Positions 1-10,860 of a stretch of DNA of 64,000 nt are shown here, piece by piece. Numbering within the stretch: position 1 is the stretch's first letter; each line of letters begins with the position of its first letter. A program made the translations under genes and the position numbers. The stretch covers positions 8,866,001-8,930,000 of the forward strand of contig NC_135037.1 of assembly GCF_051020975.1 (NCBI RefSeq), in the 5' to 3' direction. Origin of the DNA: Osmia lignaria lignaria (taxonomy: Eukaryota > Arthropoda > Insecta > Hymenoptera > Megachilidae). Below the pieces are notes generated by a model, which saw only the letters and a list, made by a program, of their open reading frames with translations, ran no database searches and was not told where the DNA came from.

Positions 1-3000
1 GCCGCCATTGTACGCTTTGTTTTGAGGTAACAAAACAGAAAATGCGCTCCATACGCGGCCGGCATTGTAGTCAATTAACGAGCAACTGGAGAGAAAAACT
101 GCTGCACTTCACCGATCTAGATTTTGGTAACTTCTTTTGCTCGAGGATTTTCGTTCCACTCCTGTGGGAAGACAAAAGGGATCTATTCAATTCATTTTTT
201 AATTTTATACTCCTGTGGTTGTATAATAGCTGCTTCATTAATATTTCATTTCTTTTTACAAATAAAAGGATATATCAATTCATTTTTATCTACTAAATTA
301 TATTTTCAATTTAAATATTTTCCTCATTGTATCATAGATTTTAAAAACAGTCCTAAATAAGTAACCTTGCTCTGATTTCAAAACAACAGTGGTTTGAAAG
401 GTAAAACTGTTTCACTACCAATTGTATCCGTTGCTTTGTTTCCTCATCTTGTTTAAGAAGACTCGCAGCACGCGGTTGGAGCGGTATTTACATCTGCTCG
501 TCCCAAAAAAAAATTCTGCGAACTGTCCAGATCGAAGGGCCAGCCCCCTTTTGGACTACGTTCACCGATACTTTTGGGCGGACTGTTTACCTGAGTAATT
601 TGTCAGCGTACAATGTTCGAATCCGAAATCCTTCAGCCTTCAGCCTTCAGGGACTCCGCGGTCACCTTTTAATCCAACCTTTAGCTGCCGTACCAATGCT
701 TTGTGCTTTGTGTTAGACTCTGATGCGCGACTCGGGCGACGTTTGAGATCGCAACTCTTGTTACTTGACACTTTTTCTTTGGATATTATGTATTTTTCAA
801 TTGCATATTTCATATTTTTGCAATATTAGAAGATTATTCAAGGAATTATATTAGACAGATGATAATTATTTATCATATATTGAAAAATGACTAATTTTCA
901 AAGTGAAATTATAATCGTATTTAATGGCATGAAATATTAGTAAAATTATGAATATTTAATGAAGTATTAAGTGACACAAAGTTTCCCTTATGTAATGACT
1001 TGTCATATTTGAGGTACAAGAAACCACCAAAGAAAGGTTTTTCGCAAACTTCGAAAGAAGAAAAATGGGCACTTAGGGTATTCAATTTTTAATGTAAATT
1101 TATAGCTACAATTATGCTAGCTTTCAAATTGAATAGATAAAACTGTTGAACCATTGAACTGTTGAATAATTAAAATTGTAAAATAAAAATTTTATAGTAA
1201 AATATTGAAAAGAATAATTCTACCTGCATAAACAGTCATCAATTCTTCTTGTCCTTTATAGAAATTGAAGAACTGTTACAAGAATCACTCGAAAGCACAA
1301 CCTTACATCCTTTTAGGAGAATAACCCGACGCGACGTTCGTTACATCGTCGAACGTCTCGAGTGACTGAGGAATTAAGCTGGTACCTATCGAGGTGCTAT
1401 GTATCAATACAAACAGATTTATGAGCAAAGGAACGCAACGACTGTTAAGTGGCAACATTTCAGGGTTCAGCCATGCGAATCAGAAGAGTCACTCGAACAC
1501 CGTTGGAGCCAGCGCCGACACATTTCCCGCATCACTCTTTTATTTCATCTTCAAACTCGTGAGAATATTTTTTACTACGATGCGTTTCTTTTGAAATTCT
1601 ATAAAAAATATGTATAAAAAGTTCTGCAATGATATACGAAATAATAAAATAAAATTTTATTGAATTGTTTATCTATTCTTTGTACATTTCCAATTTAAAT
1701 TTTCACTCTGTATTGAAGTTTCAAAGATCCCTTAAACAAATTCAATTACACCGGAGAAAGTCTGAATAAATAAATATCTTTGTGCAACTGGGAGGCTATA
1801 CACACTTGATTGTAACATCGAATAATCAACCCCGAAAAGGATCATTGATCCGGGATCATCGTTAAAAATAACAGAACGTATTTATCCGAGAGGGTGTGTG
1901 ACATTCTTTACAAAGAACACGGTGCAGACTTTGCCAGCCAACTTCCATCGGTATACTCGAATGCTTTTTCACCGGTCAACCAAAACGATTATTTACCCGT
2001 CTTAGTGATTACACGTTGGTCTACGATAGGAAATACCTCTAAATATACTGACAGCCTCGAAGGAGTCCGACGCGGCCAACCTTTGTACTGCGATTACCAC
2101 TCAAATCACCGTAAAATTCCCATGAAATACGTTTCATTGTATCACGAAAGTGCAGGTAAAATTTAGATGTTCCTGGCTAGCCGTGAAAGTTTTTTTTTTT
2201 CTCTTCTCTTCGCCGACGGTACAAGGCGTTTCGAAATCTTTCTTGGAAAAAGAAAAAAAAATGGTAATTTGCTTCTGTTTACCGTACCTTTCACTTTCCA
2301 TTGCATGGAATATTTAAGGAAATTTTTATTTATGAAATTGTATACTTGTTATTAATATTATGACAAATATGTAAATAATGATTAATAATAAAATAATATA
2401 TAATGTGTATTATTATGAATTTTCTTTAATTGCAATATATATTTTAATCGAATCCTTATCAATAAAAAATTTTAATTATTATTTGCTAGAATTTTAATTT
2501 GATAAAAGTAACTTTGAAAAGCTAACAGTCATTATATTATTTAATGAATATATTGAAAGTGAATTGAAAGAGTGATTTGGAGCTTGAAAATGTTTATGTT
2601 CTGTAACATTTTATTTACATATTTTTAAAACTCTATTTACATTTAAGTTGCACGCCATAGGCGCGATAATATCATCCTCGTACATTTGAAATAATCATTG
2701 CTGTTTAACATTAATACAAATTTATCGTAATTTACATTTATACACATGGTTCATTTCGTTTAGTCTAACTAAAAATCCTTAATTACTCCTAAATTTTTTA
2801 CGTTTTGAAGTATTTCATATTGCAACGAACGCGACTAAAACAAAGTACATTTTATAAACATTACTACCCTAAATCTATAATTTCTTGAATTAAACTTGAT
2901 TGTTTCGCTCGAATAAAACATAATGTCACTAAGATACACGTATAGTTGCTGAATTATTGCTCTCGACGTACCTTGTACGAACTTTCGTTTCAGTATAATA

Positions 3001-3431
3001 TAATAATACAAAAATAATTCATTTATAAAACATTTTCATTTAAATGTTTTATCTTTTGTGATATGTTCCCATCACAGTTGATTTCCACGAGTATTCTGCG
3101 CCTATTTCAATAATTAATGAAGTTAGTTCATTATTCAATATTATTCCACAATCTTTCTCCCAACTTACTAATAAACCTTTCTTCTAAAATGTCCACTTGT
3201 GCTCAAATTATATATACATCTCATAATAACTTGAGATTTTGGAGAATTACAGGTCCTTGTAATAAAACTCTAAAAAAGAGTAATATTCAGAGCAGATGAT
3301 CTCAGGTCATCATTTAACAAATTTTCTATCTTCATAAATTCTTCTTCAGACAAAAATTCAGCCATTTTAAAACTCTTTTAATCCAAAAGCTTTTCGATTA
3401 ATTCCAATTACCATGATTCCGAATGACCCGT
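1..3431. other. Region downstream of tll, no gene seen
   Basis: AT-rich DNA with short, unconvincing open frames on both strands. The part next to tll probably contains its 3' UTR; the nearest AATAAA on the minus strand is at 2610-2615, with ATTAAA much closer at 3377-3382. GC-richer patches at about 430-760 and 1300-1530 have no coding signature I can defend. Confidence 0.5.
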
Positions 3432-4103
3432 TCAAGCAGCCTTGTACATATCGCAAATGATCCTCTCAATCGGGATGACTCCGATGGTTCTCCGGAAGAA
3501 TAGTTCCTCGATCGCGTGGGTGGAGACTGAACGAAGCGACGGCAGCAACAGCAACAATTTCCCAAACCTGAGAGCTCCGAAGGATGCACCACTTAATCTC
3601 TGTCCAAGAGCCAATTGAGCTCCGTCTCTCAATCTCGCCACTGCGGCCGCATCTCTGAGCCTACTTCCGGTACTGGGCGACGCGGAACCATTGCTGCTTC
3701 TGCTGCTGGGAAGAGGTTCGCTGTCCAAACCAGCCTTGAAGAGCACGATCGCTCGGATACACGCGAATTCGTGTTGATCGAGGTTCATCGCGTGGAAACC
3801 AGCCAGGGTCTCTTTGAACCGATTCACTTCAACGGCTAGGCCCAATCCTTGGTGACCAGGAGGAAGAAGAGCGGTTGGATCTAGTGTCGGTAGAATTTGA
3901 GCGGCTGCTAAGAGGAACAGTTCTCTCCAGGAGGATTCTAGTAGGGTTAGTTGGTCCTCCATCGCTAGGTTCGTTCCAGCAGCCAGGTCTCTTGCCCAGT
4001 GGACGTTCAGGAAGAGTAATCTCGCAGCTTGCTCGCAGATGGACTCGGCTGTTATCGCTGGGATCAACGGCACCGATTGTAGACCCGCCATACTGACCGG
4101 AAT
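3432..4103 (-). CDS. tll: tll exon 4, ligand-binding domain and stop
   Basis: The exon encodes residues 175-397 and TGA, starting IPVSMAGLQ after a TTTCCAG acceptor. Visible LBD elements are a helix 3-like ESICEQAARLLFLNVHWARD (194-213), helix 4/5 LLESSWRELFLLAAAQ, FKETLAGFHAMNLDQHEFAC, and the AF-2-like C-terminus. A Ser/Gly-rich insertion (about 305-325, SSRSSNGSASPSTG) followed by Arg/Ala-rich sequence occupies the helix 7-8 region. The LBD is therefore more diverged than the DNA-binding domain, as is usual for insect tll. Confidence 0.95.
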   Translation of the reverse strand: MPVSMAGLQSVPLIPAITAESICEQAARLLFLNVHWARDLAAGTNLAMEDQLTLLESSWRELFLLAAAQILPTLDPTALLPPGHQGLGLAVEVNRFKETLAGFHAMNLDQHEFACIRAIVLFKAGLDSEPLPSSRSSNGSASPSTGSRLRDAAAVARLRDGAQLALGQRLSGASFGALRFGKLLLLLPSLRSVSTHAIEELFFRRTIGVIPIERIICDMYKAA

Positions 4104-7100
4104 CTGGAAATTTGAGAAAAGGTTTAAGGTTATTTGATGTTTACAATATAGTATCTTTCAAGGTTATTGAGGAAATTAGAAAAAAAATTTTCCAAAAATT
4201 TTCATTGCATGTCTAATGATTATGGTATCTTCTATAAGCGAAAGGGTTAAATACAGATCAAAGGGTAATACAAATTTAATAGAACAAGTAAATAATGTTG
4301 TTTAAAAGTGAAAAACATGTATGATAAAATATGATTTATGGAATTAGGCTTACCTTCGACATGGCCATGCTATTACAATAAATAGGGTGTGGAATGGGAT
4401 GGTGAGGGGCTGGCGCTGCGACAGAAACTCGGGGTTCTGGTTTGGGCAAAGCTAGATCCAAGGCTCCGGCTGGTGGGGGCACCATGTTGGCCATCATTTC
4501 GGGTTCTTTAAAATACAAGGCCATCTGCCTTCGTAGAGTCGAGTTTCGTGGGCCACGTTCGTGTTGCACAGCTGGAAAAATATGAAATTCGCGTTAATAC
4601 GATGTTTAGCGCACATTATGGGCAGAGATTTATTTGCTTTTTTGCTTTATACTGATGATGGAAACGTGTACAGTACTTTCAAGATAAGATTATCTGAGTG
4701 TTTGCTACTGACTATTTAACTTGAAAAAATGTCGACTAAACACAATTTATTCAAGATGATTATTAAAGAATTTTTAAGAGCTACTTGTCTAATGCTTCAA
4801 GAAAAATTGAATATTATATTTAAAATTAAAAATTTACCATCTTTGTTCATGCCAGCTTGAATACATTTGGCCAAGCGACATGCTCGACATTGATTCCGGT
4901 GCGTTTTATCCACCATACATCCTCCTTCAGATTTCGCTTTGCAAACGTATTGACGATTCCTTCTTATCGATCTCTTGAAAAATCCTGCACACCCGTCACA
5001 CGCAAATATACCATAGTGTTTCCCCGAAGAATGATCTCGGCACACTTTGCAAGGGATGTCGTAAAGAATGCGACCTGCAATAACAAAATAAATTTTTCAT
5101 CAGTTCAGGGATCCTAATTAATAAATTTCATCGATCAAACTTCTTATTTAAATCAAATTTCGGAGAAGTAAAAAATTCACTTTCGCCACACAAATATTCA
5201 CAAAACCCCTGAGTCCCTTCAGAAACCCCTGCACCAAGATTTCATCAAACTGTCGTTCGCTTCGATTTCCCTAAACACGACAAAGAGCCAAACAAGAAGG
5301 CCCAGAATCTTCAGGACCCGCTCCTAAACGGTGCATTGTATCCCGTTTGTCGCTGGTAAAACCGAGAAGAAAGCCGCTAGTCTAATCTGAAAGAATGGCA
5401 GTATTTTGGATCGGAACCCGTTTACCAGCGAAAACACGGATCCCGTGAATGACATGGCCGATGAATGGATCGATTTGTCGCCGAAGCTAGAAGGACCTCC
5501 TGGACGTACGCGATTCTATACCTGTTCGTTGGTGCTGAGCCCTTCTACGTGGGACATCAAGGGTGTGGTGCGTTTATAATGGGGGTACCAACTCGTTGTC
5601 ACGGGCTCCGCCTACGCCATTGAGAACGACGTGGCTGGTGAATGGGACTGAATAGACCGGATGTGGCTGCTGCATTCAGCAGCCCTTAAGTGAGCAGCCA
5701 GAAACGCGACACTTCGCTCGTATCGCCTGATCTCCCTTGATCGCTTCCCTTGGCTCCTTTATCTTTACTTAACGTGGATCTTATTATGGGAGAAGGTTAA
5801 ACGTTTTCGAGCCGCGCTTTTTTACCCTCCCGTATCAGTTATGGGGATGGAAAGAAACTCGCGGGGGTGGCTTTGGAGATCGATGGGCATTGTGTGCTTT
5901 CTGAGGTGTTTGCTTGGCAGATAAGAAGTCGAGATTTCACTGGGACTTTGTATAGACTTTTCAGATCAGTTATTGAACTATGGAAATTGTCTTTATTTTT
6001 TTTTTAATTTTAGTGAGAGAAATAGAAAATTAAAAAATGATTTTAATAAATCATTTTCAGATCAGTTATTGAATTCTGTAAATTTTTGTTTATGTTAGTG
6101 AGAGGAATAGAAAATTAAAAAATGATTTTGATAAATTAAATAAATTTGCAAATAATGATAAATTGTATTGTTTCATTGAGGGGTTCTTAATAGGTTAAGG
6201 TAATAGGTTATCAGAAACGCAACAACCTGTTGATTTCACGAAATGTGTTCTACTTATCGATACCATTCAATTTTATTAATGTTTTTCGACAATCAATACC
6301 TGTCGTATGAAGAAAAAGCAAGAAACCAAAGGAAAGGTTTTTACGTAAGTGAAGTATTCATAGAACCCTATGCATTATATGAAATACGATGCACGCATTA
6401 AAAAACAGGTTGCAATGATAGGGGTGCACCCTTGCACGATACAGAAGAACCTTTTCTCCCACGGTAAAGGGAAAGTTGAATTGCAAACACGTATACTTTT
6501 CACGTACAGAACTTTCGCTAGAACTTCTCCAAACGTCTTTCCAAGTAATACCTTGAAGCAATGAAGTGCATTCTATTGCGTTGTAATTTTTTCAAAATTG
6601 ATGTACAACGATATTTGCTAAAATTATTACTATATAACTATTCGTTATTGAACACTTGTATGTAAAATATTTAATCAATAGTTTAATCCTTCATTTATTT
6701 ATTTTTAATTTAAAAGTAGATATACATATGTTTAATGCCAATTTTTCTAATGTCTAAGCAAATTCTGTTCATAGAAACAGAAAAAAAGTGCAATTTTGAA
6801 ATCTGAAGAAATTCCAGATCAATGGAAAAACGTAGAAATAAGAGCAGGAGGAAAGGCGTGCACGAAGGAACGCGTATTAATATCACGCGATGCACTTTAC
6901 AACCATCAAACTTGCATTCGATCATTATGGCTCGCGAGTCATTCACGATTGAATTTTTCATCGACGTGGAATCGAAGTCTATGTTTTAGCGAGAGCCAAT
7001 CATCTTCCTACCGTCGCTTTCCTCGCCATTGATTCATCAATCATTCATGGGATTTTTACAGTGATCGAGCTCGACCCTCGACCGGATAGGACATGAGGAG

Positions 7101-10100
7101 GAGGCGAATGCTCAGAAGCGCACGCTTTACTTGCGATTAACCACACGCAATTCAAGTACTCAAGGCTGAAAGTGCATTCTCAAAGGGAAAGGGTATTGCA
7201 CAAGAACGACTTTTTTTTTCTCCTTATATTTTCATTCGTTTTCCATTTTCTTGTTAACGATCAGAATATTCTATGAATTTTCTTTTTAAATAAATTTTAG
7301 TTCAATTAATAGATTTCTTTAGCTTCTTTTGAAAATAATGAATCATTTATGACAAATATTTCTTGTTCAATTATTTTCAGTTTTTAAGAAATTTAATATT
7401 TCTTTTTATGAAATATTAATATCGCAGAGAATTTAAGTTAGCTGCCCCCAAATTGCAGTCGTCGAAGGGTTAATTTCGGGGTCGATTCAACCGGATGTGA
7501 TTCACTCAGGCTAAAATGTTACTTTGTACAGAATTCTTTATCGTTAAAAGCCCATTGGTCGAGTAGTTTCAATGTTACCGTTTCGTGAGGGCGATGTTTA
7601 GGGAAAAGTTTGTCGCGATTATAGGCGAAAGGGTGAAGAAGGGCGATTGTGTACTCCGTGAACTTGAATGAGAAATTAAGCGTAAATTCGTGTTTTCAAA
7701 GTTACTTGTACGTAATCATTGCCTTGGGCTATATTCCTTCAATTAATTCATCCTATAAAATTGCTGAAAATAATTTTGGGGTACTTGTTCCTCGAATCCC
7801 TATGAAGAGTACTAAACTGCTTAAATAATTCTGTTTCCTTAAAGTATATTCACGTTTTTATAATAATTCGAGAAAGGTGTATAAAAAATCCTTTATTTTC
7901 GAGAATTAAGCAAAGTATTCAGTGATCCTAGGGGATAATCTTCCCCTGGAATTATACGTTACAAAAAATCTTAGAAATCTTGGGATTAAAGTCCGTTGGT
8001 AGATTTGAGTGAAAGTTTTGTCTACATTCCACGTAACTTAACATAAAATAAGCTTTATGATATGCATAATGCAATGAAATGTTAATAAATTGAAAATCTT
8101 TTCAGCCACGACATGAAATGACAAACAGAAGGGTGATATCTCATTGCTAGTTTGTTCAGATGACATCACCATTGATATAATCGTGTCATTGTCCATCAGG
8201 TGTTACGCGGATCGTTAGTGGAGCATGGGAATTTCGCGGCATGTGTGAAAAACCATACGCCTTCCATCGATAGATACGAATAATACGCGTGTATTCATCC
8301 GTCATCTGTTTACCCCATCGCGATTATAAGGGTTGGAATATGCAACCCAACCCTTGGTAAGCACCTTTCACCTTTTCACAAATTCTGTTATTGAAACGCA
8401 TTTAATAATTATAATCTCTGCATAAAATTAATGAAAAATTATCAAGATCTTGTTTGGGGATATTTTTTGGTATCACGATTTATTTCAAACCTGAAGAATA
8501 ATATTTATGAAAAATTTATAAAAGATTTAGCAAAATTAAAATAATAATTTTGCTTAATTTTTGTAAAATTATTTCAGGGTAAGTTTTTTGTGTGAAACGA
8601 AATGTCGAATTTGAAATAATTAAGAGCTATACTACAATACCTAATATACATATTTTATTAAACCATTGAAGTAATCGCAGGTGTATTCAAAAGGTAATCA
8701 TAGCAGTAAATTAACCAGGTGGGTTTTAAAACAATTTACGAGATGAAAGCATAATAAGGCGCCTTGATTCCTCGCCAAATGACGCTCGAATTCAACCACC
8801 CACGACAACCTGTTAGTAAGCCACGGAGATTCATAGTTGCTATGGTGTGTTTCGACCATCTGCTGTCATTTTCTCATGGATGAATACCACCGGGGACGAA
8901 TCATTTAAATGTACGGACCGTGCGTGTCATTTAAATGCCGCATATGCTATTTGTTTCACACGAGATGAGCCGCGTGATGGCAAACACCCTTTCCTACTGC
9001 GGTATAATTAACGATGCGACCCTCTCCTAAACGTAATTAATGCATCAAACGTGAACATTATAGAATCTAATCACAAGAAAGAGAGGTTTTAATTATTTAG
9101 AACAAAAATTGAGAAGAAATTGATAATTAAGGGTAGCTATGCTTGATTTAATATTCTGTTTATCCTGTTTTGGGTAAAATAACAACAATTTATATTTAAA
9201 CCATATTTTGAATAACAAATTTGAAATTTTATATAATTATAAATGTTCAGAACCTATCGAAAGTAAAATTCTTAAAAAGATATTGAAATATTAAGTTTCT
9301 TTCAATAAGTTTCAACCCTATAAGTAATCCTAAAGAAATTCATTATTGCGATTATCGGACTAGAAAATGGTGAGTAAGGAGCATAGCATCACCTGTGAAT
9401 TCTAACAATAACTGAGCAATAAAATAGGAAAAAGGTAACACCATTGTTCAGGTACGATTTTTCGAAGGATGGGCAATTACTACCTCCTCCGATGGTGACA
9501 CCAGGTTCGGGAGTAGCTGTCTTTTACAACTGTGGTTTCAGAGCTAACGAGTACCATAAACCAGGATTTTGTTTTATTACTGCCTACGTGAGAAACATCA
9601 CAACCGTTATGTACGACGGCGAAAACAGAATTTCTTTTTTGTTTTGGTCAAAGAAAATAAAAAGCTTGGAACAAAAAATGGAATTTTTGAAGTGATTTTT
9701 GTAATTTGTTTTGACGAATAACCAGTGCTAAGAAAATTAATATTTTTCGGTGACTGTAGCATTCTATAAAATGGATTAAAAAATAATTCACGGTGATATA
9801 AAAAACGGTGCTGAATTAAATAGTGAAGGTATTGCATTTGAGAAGAACGAAACTGAATATTTGATTAATTATGTCAACCACTGTATATTAGTATTTTTGA
9901 CAAAGCTTTCAAAAATTAACGTGAATTACACTTGAATAAAATATCAATTTTTTCAAATGAAAGAAATGTACCTTAAGCAAATTTTAACCCCCTCTTAAAT
10001 TCGCAAAATAATAACAAAAAAAAATTAAAAATACATCACACTTTTCTCAAACAAATCAGAGTATAACCGACTTATGCCCCACTAGAAATATTACAAAAAA

Positions 10101-10194
10101 TCAGAAAATATAAAAAAAAAATCTTACTGGAAGAGGCGGGCATCTTCGGCTGCGAGACAGGCATATGCCCAATCTGTGGTTCCTGGTTCTGCAT
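3432..10194 (-). CDS. tll: Tailless, orphan nuclear receptor (NR2E1/TLX class), complete four-exon gene
   Basis: Spliced CDS is exons 10128-10194, 4838-5074, 4354-4571 and 3432-4103; the phases join cleanly to 397 codons plus TGA. The DNA-binding domain covers residues 31-111, with zinc ligands C31, C34, C48, C51 and C67, C75, C85, C88, P-box CDGCAG, RACRLAKC and the tail MNKDAVQHERGPRNST. A Pro-rich hinge (about 125-174) leads to the ligand-binding domain (about 190-397), ending in the AF-2-like helix IERIICDMYKAA. Length is close to human NR2E1 (385 aa) and shorter than fly tll (about 450 aa). Known for the family: a DNA-binding transcriptional regulator, mainly a repressor, in the nucleus; in insects it patterns embryo poles, brain and optic lobe and maintains neuroblasts. 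The Ala in the P-box is shared with fly tll; vertebrate TLX has Ser. Dissatisfaction (dsf) is the nearest alternative, but its P-box region and tail differ. First polyadenylation candidates are ATTAAA at 3377-3382 and AATAAA at 2610-2615 (minus strand). Confidence 0.96.
4354..4571 (-). CDS. tll: tll exon 3, DNA-binding tail and hinge
   Basis: The exon begins by completing Ala102 and continues VQHERGPRNSTLRRQMALYF, the T/A-box extension that contacts DNA 5' of the half-site in NR2E receptors. The rest is a Pro/Ala-rich hinge with a His/Pro stretch (APHHPIPHPIYC), ending at Lys174. The acceptor is TTTTCCAG and the donor AAG|GTAAGC, phase 0. Confidence 0.93.
4838..5074 (-). CDS. tll: tll exon 2, DNA-binding domain
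   Basis: The exon encodes residues 23-101 plus the first base of Ala102: SRILYDIPCKVC through MNKD. It contains all eight zinc-ligand cysteines, the P-box and the second zinc module with CKAKSEGGC, which has seven residues between the first two cysteines as in NR2E1 receptors. The acceptor is TTGTTATTGCAG and the donor G|GTAAAT. Both flanking introns are phase 1, so this exon is a symmetric cassette carrying nearly the whole DNA-binding domain. Confidence 0.95.
5257..5900. promoter_or_regulatory. GC-rich block in tll intron 1, possible enhancer or alternative promoter
   Basis: Intron 1 is mostly AT-rich, but this 640-base stretch is GC- and CpG-rich. It has no long open frame and contains a perfect 8-bp-arm hairpin, GGCTGCTG-CATT-CAGCAGCC, at 5665-5684. 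On the minus strand there is a TATA-like TTATAAAC near 5570-5580. Such blocks in introns of patterning genes are often enhancers, but no specific factor sites are claimed. Confidence 0.25.
5957..6137. repeat. Tandem duplication, two copies of about 90 bp
   Basis: Copy 1 (5957-6051) and copy 2 (6052-6137) both start with TTTTCAGATCAGTTATTGAA and end with GAAAATTAAAAAATGATTTT. They differ by a poly-T expansion and scattered substitutions. The duplication lies within tll intron 1. Confidence 0.85.
9452..9587 (+). other. Exon-like open stretch opposite tll, unrecognised
   Basis: The open frame spans roughly 9444-9695 on the plus strand inside tll intron 1. Its 5' part is bounded by a plausible acceptor (CCATTGTTCAG) and a plausible donor (TAC|GTGAGA), giving a 136-base segment. 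The encoded part includes VTPGSGVAVFYNCGFRAN and YHKPGFCFITAY, with less biased composition than chance ORFs nearby. The frame after the donor becomes AT-rich and Lys/Phe-rich. I do not recognise a family and found no partner exons, so it may be chance, a pseudoexon or part of a nested gene. Confidence 0.2.
10128..10194 (-). CDS. tll: tll coding exon 1
   Basis: The exon encodes 22 codons plus the first base of Ser23 and begins MQNQEPQIGHMPV. The ATG at 10194 is chosen because the frame runs directly into the DNA-binding domain after splicing at a strong donor (A|GTAAGAT). A second in-frame ATG lies at codon 11, so a slightly shorter protein is possible. The exon is too short to show up as an isolated ORF. 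The N-terminus is Gln/Pro/Ser-rich with no motif I recognise. Confidence 0.85.
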
Positions 10195-10860
10195 CTTCAC
10201 AACACAACCACCACTATCGCAGCAACGTCCAGTGAACGGTATCTCCAATAACCAACAACTTCAACAACAACCACGAAGATGATTCACGAACGATCGTACA
10301 CGAAATAATCACGAGGATGGTTCGTCAGGTATTGAAAACTTGCATGTGACGAGGACGATGTTTCGTTGCCGAAAAACCGAAGGAGACTACTCGACGTTAC
10401 TTCCTGCCTCCTGATAATCGAAGCAAGGGCTAACTCCACGATGAAACGTGACTGACAGTCATCGTAGCGAGGACTTCTTGATGGTAAGCACGGCTCCTGA
10501 CCGTTTTCAAACAGGCCTGCAGGAACGGCGTCGTGACGCTTCATTGGCCGACGACTTCCCTACCCTCGAAAAAGGGCGGTCCTTTCCAAAGGAGCTGGTT
10601 CCACCCTGACTGGCCGGGGGTTGAACGTCAGGCGAAGCTAGCAGGGAGAAGTGGCGAACGAACGGAGACGTCAGATGTTCCCCACCCTTCTCACCCTTTG
10701 TACGATCCTATTCATTCAGCACCGAGGTGAAAACGAAGCCACTTCCACCCCTTTTGCTGTGTGGATTTCGTGGACCTCTTGCCGCTAGATCGCCTCGTCA
10801 CCCTTTTCCTACGAACAACAGCTAATTTTCTGCCGTAAGGATTTTCGAGATGACACTTCG
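10195..10860 (-). promoter_or_regulatory. Probable tll 5' UTR and promoter region
   Basis: This GC-rich stretch lies immediately upstream of the tll ATG. On the minus strand an arthropod initiator match, TCAGTC, lies at 10450-10455, which would put a start site near 10453 and give a 5' UTR of about 260 bases if unspliced. No TATA box is visible at the right distance. The open frames here on both strands look like by-products of GC content. The transcription start is inferred, not shown. Confidence 0.3.

Noticed and set aside
600..640. B-box-like GTTCGAATCC, possible tRNA
   Set aside because: No matching A-box, acceptor stem or cloverleaf could be formed around it.
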